NCBI RefSeq assembly: GCF_004340685.1
Contig: NZ_SLUN01000040.1
Span: forward strand, 1 to 52,805
Length of the DNA stretch: 52,805 nt
Direction: 5' to 3'
DNA from: Hydrogenispora ethanolica
Lineage (GTDB): Bacteria > Bacillota > UBA4882 > UBA8346
Below the pieces are notes generated by a model. The model worked only from the letters and a program-made list of their open reading frames with translations, had not been told where the DNA came from and made no database searches. How positions within the stretch are numbered: position 1 is the first letter of the stretch; each line of letters starts with the position of its first letter. Made by a program: the position numbers and the translations under genes. This document shows, piece by piece, positions 1 through 8,892 of the stretch.

Positions 1-87
1 ATTGGGTTGTTTTCCAGCAATATCTGTGTGTTCTGCTGAATCTTTTTACTCTAGGTCGGTTTTACCACCGCGACAGCGGTTTCGTTC

Positions 88-250
88 AAAGAGCTCGTTC
101 AGCGACTGAAAGAGCTCATTCATTCACAAAAAGAACTCTTTTATTCACAAAAAGAGCTTGCTGAACGATTGAAAGAACTCTTTTTCCACAAAAAGAGCTT
201 GTTGGGCGACTGAAAGAGCTCGTTTATCCACAAAACGATCTCATTGAGCC
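88..250 (+). repeat. 21-bp repeat array 1 with DnaA-box-like nonamers
   Basis: About seven tandem units of 21 bp, each beginning AAAGAGCTC or a variant and ending either in ATTCACAA/ATCCACAA or in GCGACTG/ACGATTG. One unit near 183 has lost a base. Perfect matches to the DnaA-box consensus TTATNCACA lie at 141-149 and 224-232. Related arrays are at 27.4-28.0 kb and, on the other strand, at 41.2-41.4 kb. Read in one frame the units give heptads such as KELVQRL, but no start codon precedes them. Confidence 0.8.
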
Positions 251-308
251 TTCAAACGAATCCCTTATCCGGTAAAGCTCAGGGGGTGAGTCTGGTTTTG
301 GGGCAATG

Positions 309-357
309 GGACTCGCCCCTTGAGCCACTTAAGGAGTCAGTAGTCACCAGAGTGCCA
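309..357 (+). repeat. 49-nt dispersed repeat, copy 1
   Basis: The segment resembles 823-871 along its whole length: both run from a GA(A)CTC block through CTTGAGC, AGGAG(T/C)CAGTAGT and end in GAG(T/C)GCCAT. The two copies are in direct orientation and flank the ~130-bp repeat and the palindromic element between them. No coding potential was recognised. Confidence 0.5.
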
Positions 358-419
358 TTCCCCTTTGGAGGCAGCGGATCAGGAAAGCGGAAGGGGAACC
401 TTGGTTTACCGGGGTTTTT

Positions 420-550
420 AGAAGCCATGTGATAAAGTCTCTTTCCAAACGATTCGACTGGCAAGAGGATTTCAAAACGACTTTATCCCTTGCTTCTCTG
501 AGCTTTTGTGTTCACCCTGGCCTTCGGACAGGGTTTATCACAACGCTTTT
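420..550 (-). repeat. ~130-bp structured repeat (R130), copy 1
   Basis: One of five copies in the window (others at 8738, 26178, 31001 and 38675). The ends form an imperfect inverted repeat, AAAAGC..TGTGATAAA against TTTATCACA..GCTTTT; here the outer base is AGAAGC. Inside are a short hairpin CCCTGTCCGAAGGCCAGGG and a second stem made of GATAAAGTC against GACTTTATC around a variable loop. This copy lies in reverse orientation relative to the one before alaS. No protein is encoded. Confidence 0.9.
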
Positions 551-635
551 AGAACGCTTTGAAACAAAAAGCTCAGTCAAACATGGTTTGCCTCGCTGCT
601 GAACTTCAAACTTTTCCCGTTCGAGGCAGCTCTCA

Positions 636-795
636 CCCCGGCGCATAGCCCTCACCCCGGCGCAAAAAAGCGTGCGCCGACCCTCTCCCGTCAAAGGCCG
701 GTAGAGGGTTTTGGAACGGATTGGCAAGGATAACAAGCTTCGACACCCTTCTCCCGGGCCGATGCCGGGAGAAGGGCCGGGGATGAGGGCCACAC
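636..795. repeat. Palindromic GC-rich intergenic repeat
   Basis: The outer segments CCCTCACCCCGG (about 649-660) and CCGGGGATGAGGG (about 777-790) are near inverted copies. Inside lies a perfect 12-bp hairpin, CCCTTCTCCCGG (746-757) with CCGGGAGAAGGG (765-776), and a second stem ACCCTCT..AGAGGGT around 679-712 followed by TTTT. Elements of this CCCTCACCCC/GGGTGAGGG type are common dispersed repeats in bacteria. No gene is visible between 1 and 902. Confidence 0.6.
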
Positions 796-902
796 CGAGC
801 GGGCTTACGAAAGTCACCCGGGAACTCACCTCTTGAGCGAATTAGGAGCCAGTAGTAATGGGAGCGCCATGGGGCGATAGCGGGAGGAGTTGAAAGAAAG
901 CA

Positions 903-1334
903 TCATGCAGAGGGGTATAAGCCGGCCGAGCGGTCCACCAGGAACTGCCGCTGCGGCTCATTCAGAGGATACTCCGGCGAATTGGCGGAGCCGGTGGTTT
1001 GATTCTCCACGATCAGCACCATGGCGTCCGGGCTCAGCGTATGGGTGTGCCAGGCCGAGCGTTTGACATTATATAATTTTAAGGGCTCCAGCTCTTGGGC
1101 GAATACTTCACCGATGGTCGCTTTGCCGTCACCCAGGAAAAGCAGGCAACGGCCCTGCAGCAACAGAAACACCTCGTCGGTCTGGTCGTGGCGCTGCATC
1201 TTGGTGATCCGCGCCGGCAGCAAGTCGTCGCAGTGGCGCAAGATCGCCACCCGCCAGGACTGAAAATCGATCACCGGCAGGTAGCCCGGACCGGTATACT
1301 CCCGTATCTCCAATAAATGTTCGGGGATGGACAT
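903..1334 (-). CDS. Cupin-domain protein of the GH94 operon
   Basis: Small soluble protein of 143 residues with a single cupin beta-barrel. The core shows a first motif around RHDQTDEVF followed by LLQGRCLLF, and a second part around AWHTHTLSPDAMVLIVEN. The histidine and acidic residues suit a metal site, but the function is unknown. I chose the ATG at 1334 because it follows GAAGGAG at good spacing; a longer frame reaching 1391 would overlap the end of the upstream gene and lacks a better ribosome site. It is the last gene of the leftward operon, 29 bp behind the phosphorylase gene. Similar cupins often accompany sugar-utilisation genes, perhaps acting on a sugar or sensing a product; that is inference. 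Confidence 0.8.
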   Translation of the reverse strand: MSIPEHLLEIREYTGPGYLPVIDFQSWRVAILRHCDDLLPARITKMQRHDQTDEVFLLLQGRCLLFLGDGKATIGEVFAQELEPLKLYNVKRSAWHTHTLSPDAMVLIVENQTTGSANSPEYPLNEPQRQFLVDRSAGLYPSA

Positions 1335-1363
1335 CGTCGATCGCTCCTTCGTCTGATAGTAGT

Positions 1364-4105
1364 TTATCCGAGCTCCACCACGAGCCGGCAATCATCCTGC
1401 GGGAGGTTCTCCAGCAGGTCCCGGGGGATCACGGCATGGTCGCCGGAGATGGCCGGCGCAGCCGGACTGGCCTGAATGGCGACCTTTTGGATGCGGTATT
1501 GGCCGTAGTCCAGCAGCTTCGGGTTATGGTAAAAGACCCGTACTTTTTTCCCGGCAAAGTGCGCGGTCACACTGGCGTTTCCCATGGCGTCGAACTGCTC
1601 CCTGACCAATTTGGGCTGGAGGAGGAGATCGCCCAGCCGCCCCTTGACGCCGAAAACCTCGGTCAGCATCGTGAGCAATAGCCAGCTGGCGGCGCCGGTC
1701 AGATAATGATACATGCCCCGTCCGTTCCCGTCGATGTACTCGGGTACCCCGGGATAGATCCGGCTCGTGGCAAAATCATTGCATAGTCCGTAGATGGAAT
1801 GCAGGACCGTATAGCCCTCCCGGATAAAGCCGCGCTGGTATAGCGCGTTGGCGTACATCACCGCCATGTGGCTGAACATGGCGCCATTCTCTTTGTGGCC
1901 GTACGCGAAGCCAAAGCCGCGGCCGAGATTGGTTTGGACGCCGCCGAAATCGGTGATCAGCCGGTAGCCCTTTTGGACCGGATCCTGAAGATAGCGGTCG
2001 ACGGCGGCCACGATCCGGACGATCTGCTCCGGGGTCGCAATGCCTCCCATGATCGGGAAGACCTGGCCGGTGAGGGTCATGCGGACCCCGGCCGGATGAT
2101 CCCCCTCGACCCGCTGGCCGTCATTGTCGTAGTAGCCGTTAAACCACTGGTAGCCCTCGCGGTTTTCGATCCATTCGTGATCCCGGAGCCAGTGGAAGAG
2201 CCAATCGGCTTTCTGGCGCAAATTCGCCGCGAGCTGCCGGGTCCGCACCCTGATTTTCCGGCCGGAGATCCGGTGGCGGCACGCAGCAAAATACTCATCC
2301 AGCAGCGCCTGTTTCCCGGAGACGGAGTCATAGTCCGCCGGGTCCGGGCCGAGTTTCAAGAGCAGCAACAGTTCGGCGGCGAGTTCCACTTCGTCGAGGC
2401 CCAGCCGTTCTTCCAAGGTTTCCACCATTTCGCTCAGCTGCAACAGGTTGGCGGCATAAAAGGCGGTAAAAGCCACGCTCTCCCCGCGTTCCGCCGCCAT
2501 GTCCAGGGCGTCGTTCCAATCCGCTCCTTCGAGCCGGATGGCATGGTGCGCTCCCACATTATAGAACTGGGTCAGATTTTGGATCAATAAGTGCTCCAGC
2601 ACGGTTCCGGTATAAATCCGGCCGTCCTCCCGGCGCAGCCGGCTGCCGTCCTCGGGTTGCCAAAGCGGATCCCGCCGCCGGGAACGATAGATCTGGGCGT
2701 CCTGGAAATAACTCTGTTCGGCCAGGAGAAACCGGAGATCGCCGCTTTGATCGATGTATAATTGGGTGGTGAGGAACGGCCAGGCGCCGTGATCCATCCA
2801 GACCCGGCAGATATTGTTGCGGTCGGCGATGAATTCCCCCGGCGCGGCGCCGATGATCGTGGCGTTGCTGCCGTCGATCCGCACCCCGGCGAAGTTGTTG
2901 AGCAACAGCGAACGGACTTCGCCGGGGTTTTGGAGCAGGAGCGCCAGGCAGTCTTGCCAAAGATCGCGCCAGCCCCGGCCGCCCCGGCCGTAATCGTGGT
3001 GGGGCAGGAAAGAGCAACCGTAGATCCGCCGCAAAATGGGCTGGAGGCCGACCCAGCGCATCCAGGGTCCGAAATTCGGATCGCCGTTGGTGAATGTCAA
3101 GCGCTCCAATTTATTTTCCCAGAATTTTTGATTTTCCGCCAGATAAGCGTCGAAAGCCGTCTCCGAGCCGTAGCGCTGCATCAGCGTTGCGCTGTCGGCG
3201 GAGTCATCCCCGATGGCCAGCACCAGGAGATAGGATTGCGACTCACCCGGCTGCAGGATTTGCTCGGCAAACCGCAACGCTCCGATCGCTTCGTAACCGC
3301 CCAACCGGGCGCCGGCGGCGTGAGCAGGGGGCAGATTCCGGACCACTGCTTCCGGCCAATCCAAGGAACCGCCCTCGCCGATGAATTCCGGGACGATGGG
3401 AAAAAAGCCGCACGGCGGCCGGCCCTGGCCGTCGGATCCCAGCACGCTGTAGGAAAGATGGTTTAATTGGTGGCCCCGCTCGTCAAAGCAGAAGGTCGGC
3501 CGGACGACCACGCCGTGCTCGGTGACGGCGATCCGGTGGAGCAGGGAAGTGACATGGCGGTGATCGCGCAGGTTATCCGCTGAGCGGCCGTATATGGGAA
3601 GCGCGGCGGTGGGAGTGAATCGTAGCGGCCGGTCGCCGCGGTTGCTGACGGTGACCTTCATCAACTCCACCGTCGCCGCGTGGGCCGGCACAAAGTTGAT
3701 GACCTGGGCGACCAACCCCAGTTTCGGAAGCTCCCGGAGCAGTTTGTGCCAGAGAAAGCCCGCTTCCAGCGTCGCCCGTTCCTGCTCGTTTCCAAACCGG
3801 TCAGCCAGTTGGCGGGCGGAATTGCCGGTGACGGACCAGGGGCCGTAACCCTCGACATAGAGCCAGAAGTTCCGGGCGGAGCGGGTATTGTGGAGATCTT
3901 CGGCCGAGACCGGCGTCATCAGGAAACTGTTCTGGCCGGTTTTGATATCGCCGTGGAGTTGCGGCGTGATGGCGGACATCATGCCGGCCTCATTGGCCAG
4001 CGGGAAATAAAGGTAGCTGGTACGCTGCGGCTCTTCCAGCCGGAAGCTGCCGCGCTCATCGATGAAGGTCCAAGCTTGAACCGCTGGATGCTTATGGTTG
4101 TTCAT
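1364..4105 (-). CDS. GH94 family glycoside phosphorylase (laminaribiose/beta-1,3-oligoglucan type possible)
   Basis: Large cytoplasmic enzyme of 913 residues with GH94 features: an N-terminal beta-sandwich, a GWRDLWQD segment and a catalytic-site segment EGADWNDALD with the likely general-acid Asp529. GH94 enzymes cleave beta-linked glucosides with phosphate and release alpha-glucose 1-phosphate with inversion. The total length is close to what I recall for laminaribiose phosphorylase (about 910 residues) rather than cellobiose phosphorylase (about 810) or the longer 1,2-beta-oligoglucan enzymes, so a beta-1,3-gluco-oligosaccharide substrate is my best guess, unproven. It follows the LacI gene by 50 bp, is preceded by AAAGGGAT, and is co-transcribed with an importer that would bring in the disaccharide. 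No signal peptide is seen. Confidence 0.85.
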   Translation of the reverse strand: MNNHKHPAVQAWTFIDERGSFRLEEPQRTSYLYFPLANEAGMMSAITPQLHGDIKTGQNSFLMTPVSAEDLHNTRSARNFWLYVEGYGPWSVTGNSARQLADRFGNEQERATLEAGFLWHKLLRELPKLGLVAQVINFVPAHAATVELMKVTVSNRGDRPLRFTPTAALPIYGRSADNLRDHRHVTSLLHRIAVTEHGVVVRPTFCFDERGHQLNHLSYSVLGSDGQGRPPCGFFPIVPEFIGEGGSLDWPEAVVRNLPPAHAAGARLGGYEAIGALRFAEQILQPGESQSYLLVLAIGDDSADSATLMQRYGSETAFDAYLAENQKFWENKLERLTFTNGDPNFGPWMRWVGLQPILRRIYGCSFLPHHDYGRGGRGWRDLWQDCLALLLQNPGEVRSLLLNNFAGVRIDGSNATIIGAAPGEFIADRNNICRVWMDHGAWPFLTTQLYIDQSGDLRFLLAEQSYFQDAQIYRSRRRDPLWQPEDGSRLRREDGRIYTGTVLEHLLIQNLTQFYNVGAHHAIRLEGADWNDALDMAAERGESVAFTAFYAANLLQLSEMVETLEERLGLDEVELAAELLLLLKLGPDPADYDSVSGKQALLDEYFAACRHRISGRKIRVRTRQLAANLRQKADWLFHWLRDHEWIENREGYQWFNGYYDNDGQRVEGDHPAGVRMTLTGQVFPIMGGIATPEQIVRIVAAVDRYLQDPVQKGYRLITDFGGVQTNLGRGFGFAYGHKENGAMFSHMAVMYANALYQRGFIREGYTVLHSIYGLCNDFATSRIYPGVPEYIDGNGRGMYHYLTGAASWLLLTMLTEVFGVKGRLGDLLLQPKLVREQFDAMGNASVTAHFAGKKVRVFYHNPKLLDYGQYRIQKVAIQASPAAPAISGDHAVIPRDLLENLPQDDCRLVVELG

Positions 4106-4155
4106 AGATAGATGAATCCCTTTCGTTTATTGGCGTTCTGCAGTGCAGTATGGTA

Positions 4156-5190
4156 TCAACTGCGGGCGAATCCGGTGGACTGGCGGACCACGAAATTGGT
4201 ATTCACGGATTCGTGTCCCAGCGCGGTCTCTTGAATCGCTCCCACCAGCTCCCGGATCAACGCCTGGCCCATCTCATACTTCGGCACATTGATGGTGGAG
4301 AGGGGCGGATTCAGGTAGCCGCTCATCAGAATGTTGTCAAACCCGATCACCGACATCTCCTCGGGTACCCGGATGCCCGACTCCTGCAGGGAGTGCAGGG
4401 CGCCGATGGCCAGTAAGTCATTGAAGGCAAAGACTGCGGTGATGGTGCGCTCCGTGGCCAGGGCTTCCCGCATGGAATGGACCCCGGTCATGATCGTGTC
4501 GGAGCCGCCGGAGAAGAGCAACTTGGGGTTGTAAGCCAGGTCCGCTTTTTGCAGTGCTTGTTTGTAGCCCAGCAACCGGGGATCGCCTTCGCTGAGTTCG
4601 GCGTTGCCGGTGATGGCGGCGATCCGCCGGTGCCCCAGGCTGATGAGGTAGGAGACCGCCTGCTCGCACGAGGAGACGGATTCGAAGTCCACCGTGGCGA
4701 TTCCGTCAAAATCGACTTCCGCCGCGTCGAACGGCCAGGCCGAATCGCGGCAGACCGCGATCGGGACTCCTTGGGTGTGGAGCTTGGCGACGGTATGGAT
4801 GGTCCGCCGGTCCATATAGGAGGCGATGGCCACTCCCTCCACCTGGCGGCGGATGAATACCTCCAGATAATTCTGGATCTCCTTGGTCGACCAAGCGGTG
4901 CACAACATCGTCACATAACCGTGCCGCTCCGCTTCGGCGGTCGCGCCCCGGACGATCTCGGCATTGGCCGGATTGTCGATTCCGGTGACGATCAGTCCCA
5001 GTTCGCCGGTTTGGCGCCGTTTGCGGCTGAGGTTCTGGGCCATGAAATCGGGCTGGTAATGGAGCTCTTTCATGATGCGTTTCACTTTGTCGCGCTTTTG
5101 CGGTGAAACATTGGGCGAATTGTTGATGACGCGGGAAACGGTGCCCACCGATACGCTGGCGGCTCGCGCAATATCTCGTAGAGTAGCCAT
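4156..5190 (-). CDS. LacI family transcriptional regulator (operon A)
   Basis: LacI/GalR family repressor of 344 residues. The N-terminal helix-turn-helix (about residues 2-50) carries the recognition segment SVSVGTVSRVINN; the rest is a periplasmic-binding-protein-like sugar-sensing domain ending in a typical C-terminal segment. The frame can start at a TTG at 5193, but ATG at 5190 sits 7 nt behind GGAGG and is preferred. The gene lies inside the operon, between the second permease and the GH94 phosphorylase. A 16-bp palindrome TTGGAATCGGTTCCAA just upstream of the first gene (8449-8464) is its likely operator, which would make the operon self-regulated. The inducer is probably the imported sugar or a phosphorylated product. 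Confidence 0.93.
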   Translation of the reverse strand: MATLRDIARAASVSVGTVSRVINNSPNVSPQKRDKVKRIMKELHYQPDFMAQNLSRKRRQTGELGLIVTGIDNPANAEIVRGATAEAERHGYVTMLCTAWSTKEIQNYLEVFIRRQVEGVAIASYMDRRTIHTVAKLHTQGVPIAVCRDSAWPFDAAEVDFDGIATVDFESVSSCEQAVSYLISLGHRRIAAITGNAELSEGDPRLLGYKQALQKADLAYNPKLLFSGGSDTIMTGVHSMREALATERTITAVFAFNDLLAIGALHSLQESGIRVPEEMSVIGFDNILMSGYLNPPLSTINVPKYEMGQALIRELVGAIQETALGHESVNTNFVVRQSTGFARS

Positions 5191-5265
5191 CAAGGGTCCT
5201 CCTTCATTTTCAACAGAGGATCTTCCGGCTGTCGTCAGCCGGCGGGGTGCTTCTTCAATCCCATT

Positions 5266-6120
5266 TTAACCCTTAATTCCCCCGGTAGTAACCCCGGAAA
5301 TGATATTCCGCTGGAAGAAGACGAACAGGAGAATCATTGGAATGGCGGCAATCGCCGTGCCGGCCATCAACATCTCGTAACGGGTAAAATATTGGCCCTG
5401 GAAAACCCGGAGCCCGACCTGGATGGGCATCCGCTCCTTCTGGCTAAACATGATCACGGCCCACAGGTAATCATTCCAGGTGGCCAGGGCCGTGAAGATC
5501 AGCACCGTCAGCCAGGCCGGTTGCGACAACGGGAGCATGATCCGGGCAAAGATCTGGAACTTGCCGCAACCGTCCAACCGGGCGGCCTCCTCGAACTCTT
5601 TGGGAATGCTTTCGAAGAAACTTTTCAGAATAAAGATGGCGGTGGCGAGGCCGCTGGCGATCATCGGCAGGATATAGCCCAACCGCGTCCCGGTCAGGTG
5701 CAGCTTGTTCATCATCAGGTATAATGGGATGAACGAACCGGGGATCGGGATCATGAGCGACCCGATCAGAATGTAAAAAATCAGGGTTTTCCCGGGTATC
5801 GCCAACCGGGCGAAGCCATAAGCGCCCAATGTCGCCACGGCCCAGACTCCGGCGACCACCGCAACGGTGTAAAGGGTGCTGTTCAAAAAGTAGAGGGCGA
5901 AGTTGGCCTGCTGCCAGGCGGTGCTGAAATTATCAAACCGCCAGACCTTGGGGATCAGGTGATGCCCGATGAAGGCCTCCTGGGTTCCTTTCAGGGCGGT
6001 GGAAAACATCCACAGCAGCGGGAAAAGCGTGAGTAATGCCGCCAGGAGCAAAACCGCTTCGCGCAGCCATGCTCCGGAACGTTTCCCCGGTTGATTCACC
6101 CGCAGAGTATGATCGGCCAT
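5266..6120 (-). CDS. Sugar ABC transporter permease, MalG type
   Basis: Integral membrane protein of 284 residues with six predicted membrane segments; the second inner-membrane subunit of a carbohydrate importer (CUT1 class). The EAA loop that contacts the ATPase is visible as EEAARLDGCGKFQIF followed by ARIMLPL. The frame extends upstream to 6258, but the ATG at 6120 follows AAGGAG with 8-nt spacing and the product then starts MADHTL, normal for the family. The gene begins 20 bp after the first permease. C-terminal ISGVTTGGIKG is the usual ending of this subunit type. No ATPase gene accompanies it. Confidence 0.95.
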   Translation of the reverse strand: MADHTLRVNQPGKRSGAWLREAVLLLAALLTLFPLLWMFSTALKGTQEAFIGHHLIPKVWRFDNFSTAWQQANFALYFLNSTLYTVAVVAGVWAVATLGAYGFARLAIPGKTLIFYILIGSLMIPIPGSFIPLYLMMNKLHLTGTRLGYILPMIASGLATAIFILKSFFESIPKEFEEAARLDGCGKFQIFARIMLPLSQPAWLTVLIFTALATWNDYLWAVIMFSQKERMPIQVGLRVFQGQYFTRYEMLMAGTAIAAIPMILLFVFFQRNIISGVTTGGIKG

Positions 6121-6140
6121 GAAGCGTTCTCCTTTCCGGC

Positions 6141-7055
6141 CTAATCGTAATTGTAACGTTTGGCGATCTCCAGTTGGAACAGGGAGATGATCAGCATGGT
6201 CAGGCCAAAGATGACCGAATAGGCGCTGGCGTAGCCGTAATGATACCCTTTGAAACATTCGTCATAGATGGACTTGACCGGAACTTGGGTGGCGAATCCG
6301 GGACCGCCGCCGGTCATCGCCTCAATCAACGGAAACATTTGCATGGCGCCGAGGATGGTCAGGATGGTCACCACCGTCAGCACCGGCCGGAGCAGCGGCA
6401 GGGTAATGTGGCGCAGGGTTTGCCAACTGTTGGCCCCGTCGACCCGGGCCGCTTCGGGGAGCTCCGGCGCGATACCCTTCAGCGCCGCCAGGAAAAAAAC
6501 GAAGGAGTAGCCGAAGCCGGACCAGATCGAAGTGGCCGAAACGGCGTACAGAGCCGTCGACAGATCGCTCAGCCAGGAGCGGCTCAGGAAGGCGAGGCCC
6601 GTTTGGGCCAGGAAAAAGTTTAAAATCCCCGAAGCGGGGTCGTAGATCCACTTCCAAACATACCCCACCACCATGGGAGAGAGGATGGTGGGAATGTAAA
6701 ATACCACTTTATAGAACTCGCTGCCCCGAACGCCCCGGTCCACGAGGTAGGCGAGGAATAAGGAGCAGGATTGCATCACCACCACGCCCAGGATCGCGAA
6801 CTTGGCCGCGTTGCCCATAGCGGTCCACCAATTGGGGTCATAGGTAAAGATCAATTGAAAATTGCGCAGCCCCACCCAGGTGCGGGTGGGTTCGATGCCG
6901 TTCCATTTGAATAGGGAAAGATACACCGTGCTCAGAATCGGATACAGGCTGAAAACGGAAAAGACCAGGATGGCCGGGAGAATGAAAAGGAAGTTCCCGG
7001 CGCAATCCTTGGTTTGGCGCCACCGTTTTTGAATGGCCGGAGCTGGGGCGGGCAT
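6141..7055 (-). CDS. Sugar ABC transporter permease, MalF/UgpA type
   Basis: Integral membrane protein of 304 residues with an N-terminal membrane anchor (FLFILPAILVFSVFSLYP) and five further segments. The EAA loop reads PEAARVDGANSWQTL followed by RHITLPLLRP. It pairs with the MalG-type permease downstream to form the translocation channel of a CUT1 sugar importer. ATG at 7055 is preceded by GAGGTGAT. It lies 79 bp behind the binding-protein gene, within one leftward operon. Confidence 0.95.
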   Translation of the reverse strand: MPAPAPAIQKRWRQTKDCAGNFLFILPAILVFSVFSLYPILSTVYLSLFKWNGIEPTRTWVGLRNFQLIFTYDPNWWTAMGNAAKFAILGVVVMQSCSLFLAYLVDRGVRGSEFYKVVFYIPTILSPMVVGYVWKWIYDPASGILNFFLAQTGLAFLSRSWLSDLSTALYAVSATSIWSGFGYSFVFFLAALKGIAPELPEAARVDGANSWQTLRHITLPLLRPVLTVVTILTILGAMQMFPLIEAMTGGGPGFATQVPVKSIYDECFKGYHYGYASAYSVIFGLTMLIISLFQLEIAKRYNYD

Positions 7056-7134
7056 TACCGATCACCTCGCGCGAAAGGAGTTCCGGAAGTCCGGCGGACC
7101 GGACTTCCGGATGGCGAAAATTCCGAGTCAATCG

Positions 7135-8430
7135 TTATTTCAAGGAGGCGGCTTCCCAGGCCCGGTTGACCTCTTGGACCACCTGTTTGGGGGTTTTTTG
7201 CTTCAGGATAATCGACTGGATGCCGCGGGTAATCTGAGTGTCCACCTCATTGCCGCGCGACTTCAGGATGTTCGGAATGATCCGGCCGGCGTCGTCGGCG
7301 AATTGCCCGACCGCGCCTTCCAGTTTGACCTGCTTGGTAACTGCCGAGCTGGCGGGGAGATTGAAAGTCTCCTTGGCATAGCGGGCCTGCTGGGCCGGGG
7401 CGGTCAGCCATTCCAGGAATTTGACCGCGTTCTCCCGGTTGGGACTGGCGGCGTTGACCGCCAGAACCACGCCGTAACCGCCTTGGATATACACCCGGTG
7501 TTTCCCCGCGGACGGCGGCAACATGGCGCCGATCTTCGGGACCAGTCCGGGATTGGTGGCCTTGACGACGCCGATCCCCCAGGAACCGTCATAAAGAATG
7601 GCGCATTTCTCCTGGGCGAAGAGGCGTTCGGCGTCGGGATTGTCCCAGGTGGCCACGCCATCGGCATAAACGCCGGCGTCGCGCATCGCCGTGAAGACCT
7701 GGAACGTTTTGATCCAGTTGGGATCGGTCAGCCGTTTGCCTTGGTTTTGGGCGGCCACCATGCCGGTTTCGCCCATGATGTTCCAGGCGTAGACCTCCCA
7801 GAGGCTGATCCCCAGCCAAGTGCCGAATCCGGCCGCGAACGGCGTGATTCCGGCGGCGCGCAATTTCTTGCAGGCCGCCAGAAACTGGGTCATGGTCGCC
7901 GGCGGCTGCTCCGGATTCAGGCCGGCCTTTTGAAACAGTTCTTTGTTATAAAGGAATTGCATGTTGACGGAGTCCAGCGGCAGACCGTAGAGGCCGGGCT
8001 CGACGCCGTACGGATTGCCCTTGGCAAAGGAGATGTTGCCGAGCAGCGAGGCGATATAATTGCTGCGCCAGGCGCCCGAGACATACTTGTCGAGGTTCAA
8101 CATGCCGCCGGCTTTGATCCAGCGCGATTTGGCCTCGATCTTCACCGGATCGCCGCTGCCGTTGGTGGTGTAAATATCCGGGGCGGTCCCGGCTTGAATG
8201 GCGGCCTCCATCTTCCGTTCCACATCCTGATCGCCCGGGAACAACTGCACATCGACCTTGATTCCGGCGGCTTTCTCGTATTCTTTGGCGAAGTTCTCCA
8301 TCAGATCTTTCCGGTCGACCATGTAGTGCCAGAAAGTAAGGGTTTTGGGAGCGGCCAGCGCCAGAGGGGCCGTGACCGACACGGCAATGAACAGAGCCAC
8401 CAGGAAAAGCGACCAACCTTTTTTCTGCAC
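7135..8430 (-). CDS. Extracellular sugar-binding protein of ABC importer A
   Basis: Secreted solute-binding protein of 431 residues (family 1 of extracellular sugar-binding proteins). It has a signal peptide of about 26 residues with a positively charged start (MQKKGW), a hydrophobic core and an ALA type cleavage site; there is no lipobox cysteine, unusual for a Gram-positive binding protein but shared by the other binding proteins in this window. The mature protein starts with KTLTFWHYM, typical of the family. The start is GTG at 8430, 8 nt behind GGGAGG. It is the first gene of the operon and carries the operator-like palindrome directly upstream. The ligand is probably a beta-gluco-oligosaccharide, judged from the GH94 partner. 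Confidence 0.95.
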   Translation of the reverse strand: MQKKGWSLFLVALFIAVSVTAPLALAAPKTLTFWHYMVDRKDLMENFAKEYEKAAGIKVDVQLFPGDQDVERKMEAAIQAGTAPDIYTTNGSGDPVKIEAKSRWIKAGGMLNLDKYVSGAWRSNYIASLLGNISFAKGNPYGVEPGLYGLPLDSVNMQFLYNKELFQKAGLNPEQPPATMTQFLAACKKLRAAGITPFAAGFGTWLGISLWEVYAWNIMGETGMVAAQNQGKRLTDPNWIKTFQVFTAMRDAGVYADGVATWDNPDAERLFAQEKCAILYDGSWGIGVVKATNPGLVPKIGAMLPPSAGKHRVYIQGGYGVVLAVNAASPNRENAVKFLEWLTAPAQQARYAKETFNLPASSAVTKQVKLEGAVGQFADDAGRIIPNILKSRGNEVDTQITRGIQSIILKQKTPKQVVQEVNRAWEAASLK

Positions 8431-8448
8431 AATAACGACCTCCCTTTT

Positions 8449-8464
8449 TTGGAATCGGTTCCAA
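8449..8464. promoter_or_regulatory. LacI-type operator of operon A
   Basis: TTGGAATCGGTTCCAA is a 16-bp palindrome with arms TTGGAA/TTCCAA and the central CG step typical of LacI family operators. It lies 19 bp upstream of the GTG start of the binding-protein gene. The core is nearly the same as the site TGGAAACGATTCCA before the second importer. A weaker candidate, TGGAACCGTTTCA, is at about 8621-8633. Confidence 0.75.
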
Positions 8465-8737
8465 ACTTTAATACATATTCATTTCGTTCCTAAAATATCC
8501 TGCAATCCAAAAGAAAAAATTTACAAATTTTCATGATCGAGGATAAATATCGGCGGCCCGCAGCGTTGATCTCCTCATAAACGCTTGACAATCATCAGAG
8601 AACCGGCATTTCCGTCTTTTTGGAACCGTTTCATATTGGGAGGGCTCCGCTCTTTTTGGCAGGACCGCCTTCGAGAGCCCACAATTGAAGTTATTATTGC
8701 CATGAAGCGGGTTTTCGTTTAAAATGGGAGGTAGTTT

Positions 8738-8867
8738 AAAAGCGTTGTGATAAACCCTGTCCGAAGGCCAGGGTGAACACAAAAGCTCAGAAAAGCAAGG
8801 GATAAAGTCGTTTGATATCTTTTGGGAAGGCATTTTTCGGTTCGTAAGACTTTATCACAAGGCTTTT
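8738..8867 (+). repeat. ~130-bp structured repeat (R130), copy 2, just upstream of alaS
   Basis: Reference orientation copy: AAAAGCGTTGTGATAAA at the left, the hairpin CCCTGTCCGAAGGCCAGGG, a GATAAAGTC stem arm, a variable loop and GACTTTATCACAAGGCTTTT at the right. It ends only about 10 bp before the alaS ribosome site, so it occupies the alaS leader position. Apart from it the stretch 8465-8737 holds a GGGCTC/GAGCCC inverted pair around 8642-8680 and nothing else I recognise. Confidence 0.9.
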
Positions 8868-8892
8868 AATTCGAACAGAGGAGGATTTTTTC

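Noticed and set aside
7033-8493. 486-codon open frame on the plus strand
   Set aside because: Antisense to the binding protein of operon A; no ribosome site and no recognisable family.
8738-8892. T-box or other riboswitch before alaS
   Set aside because: No GGGTGGNACCGCG motif or other known signature; the region is the R130 repeat, which occurs at four other unrelated places.
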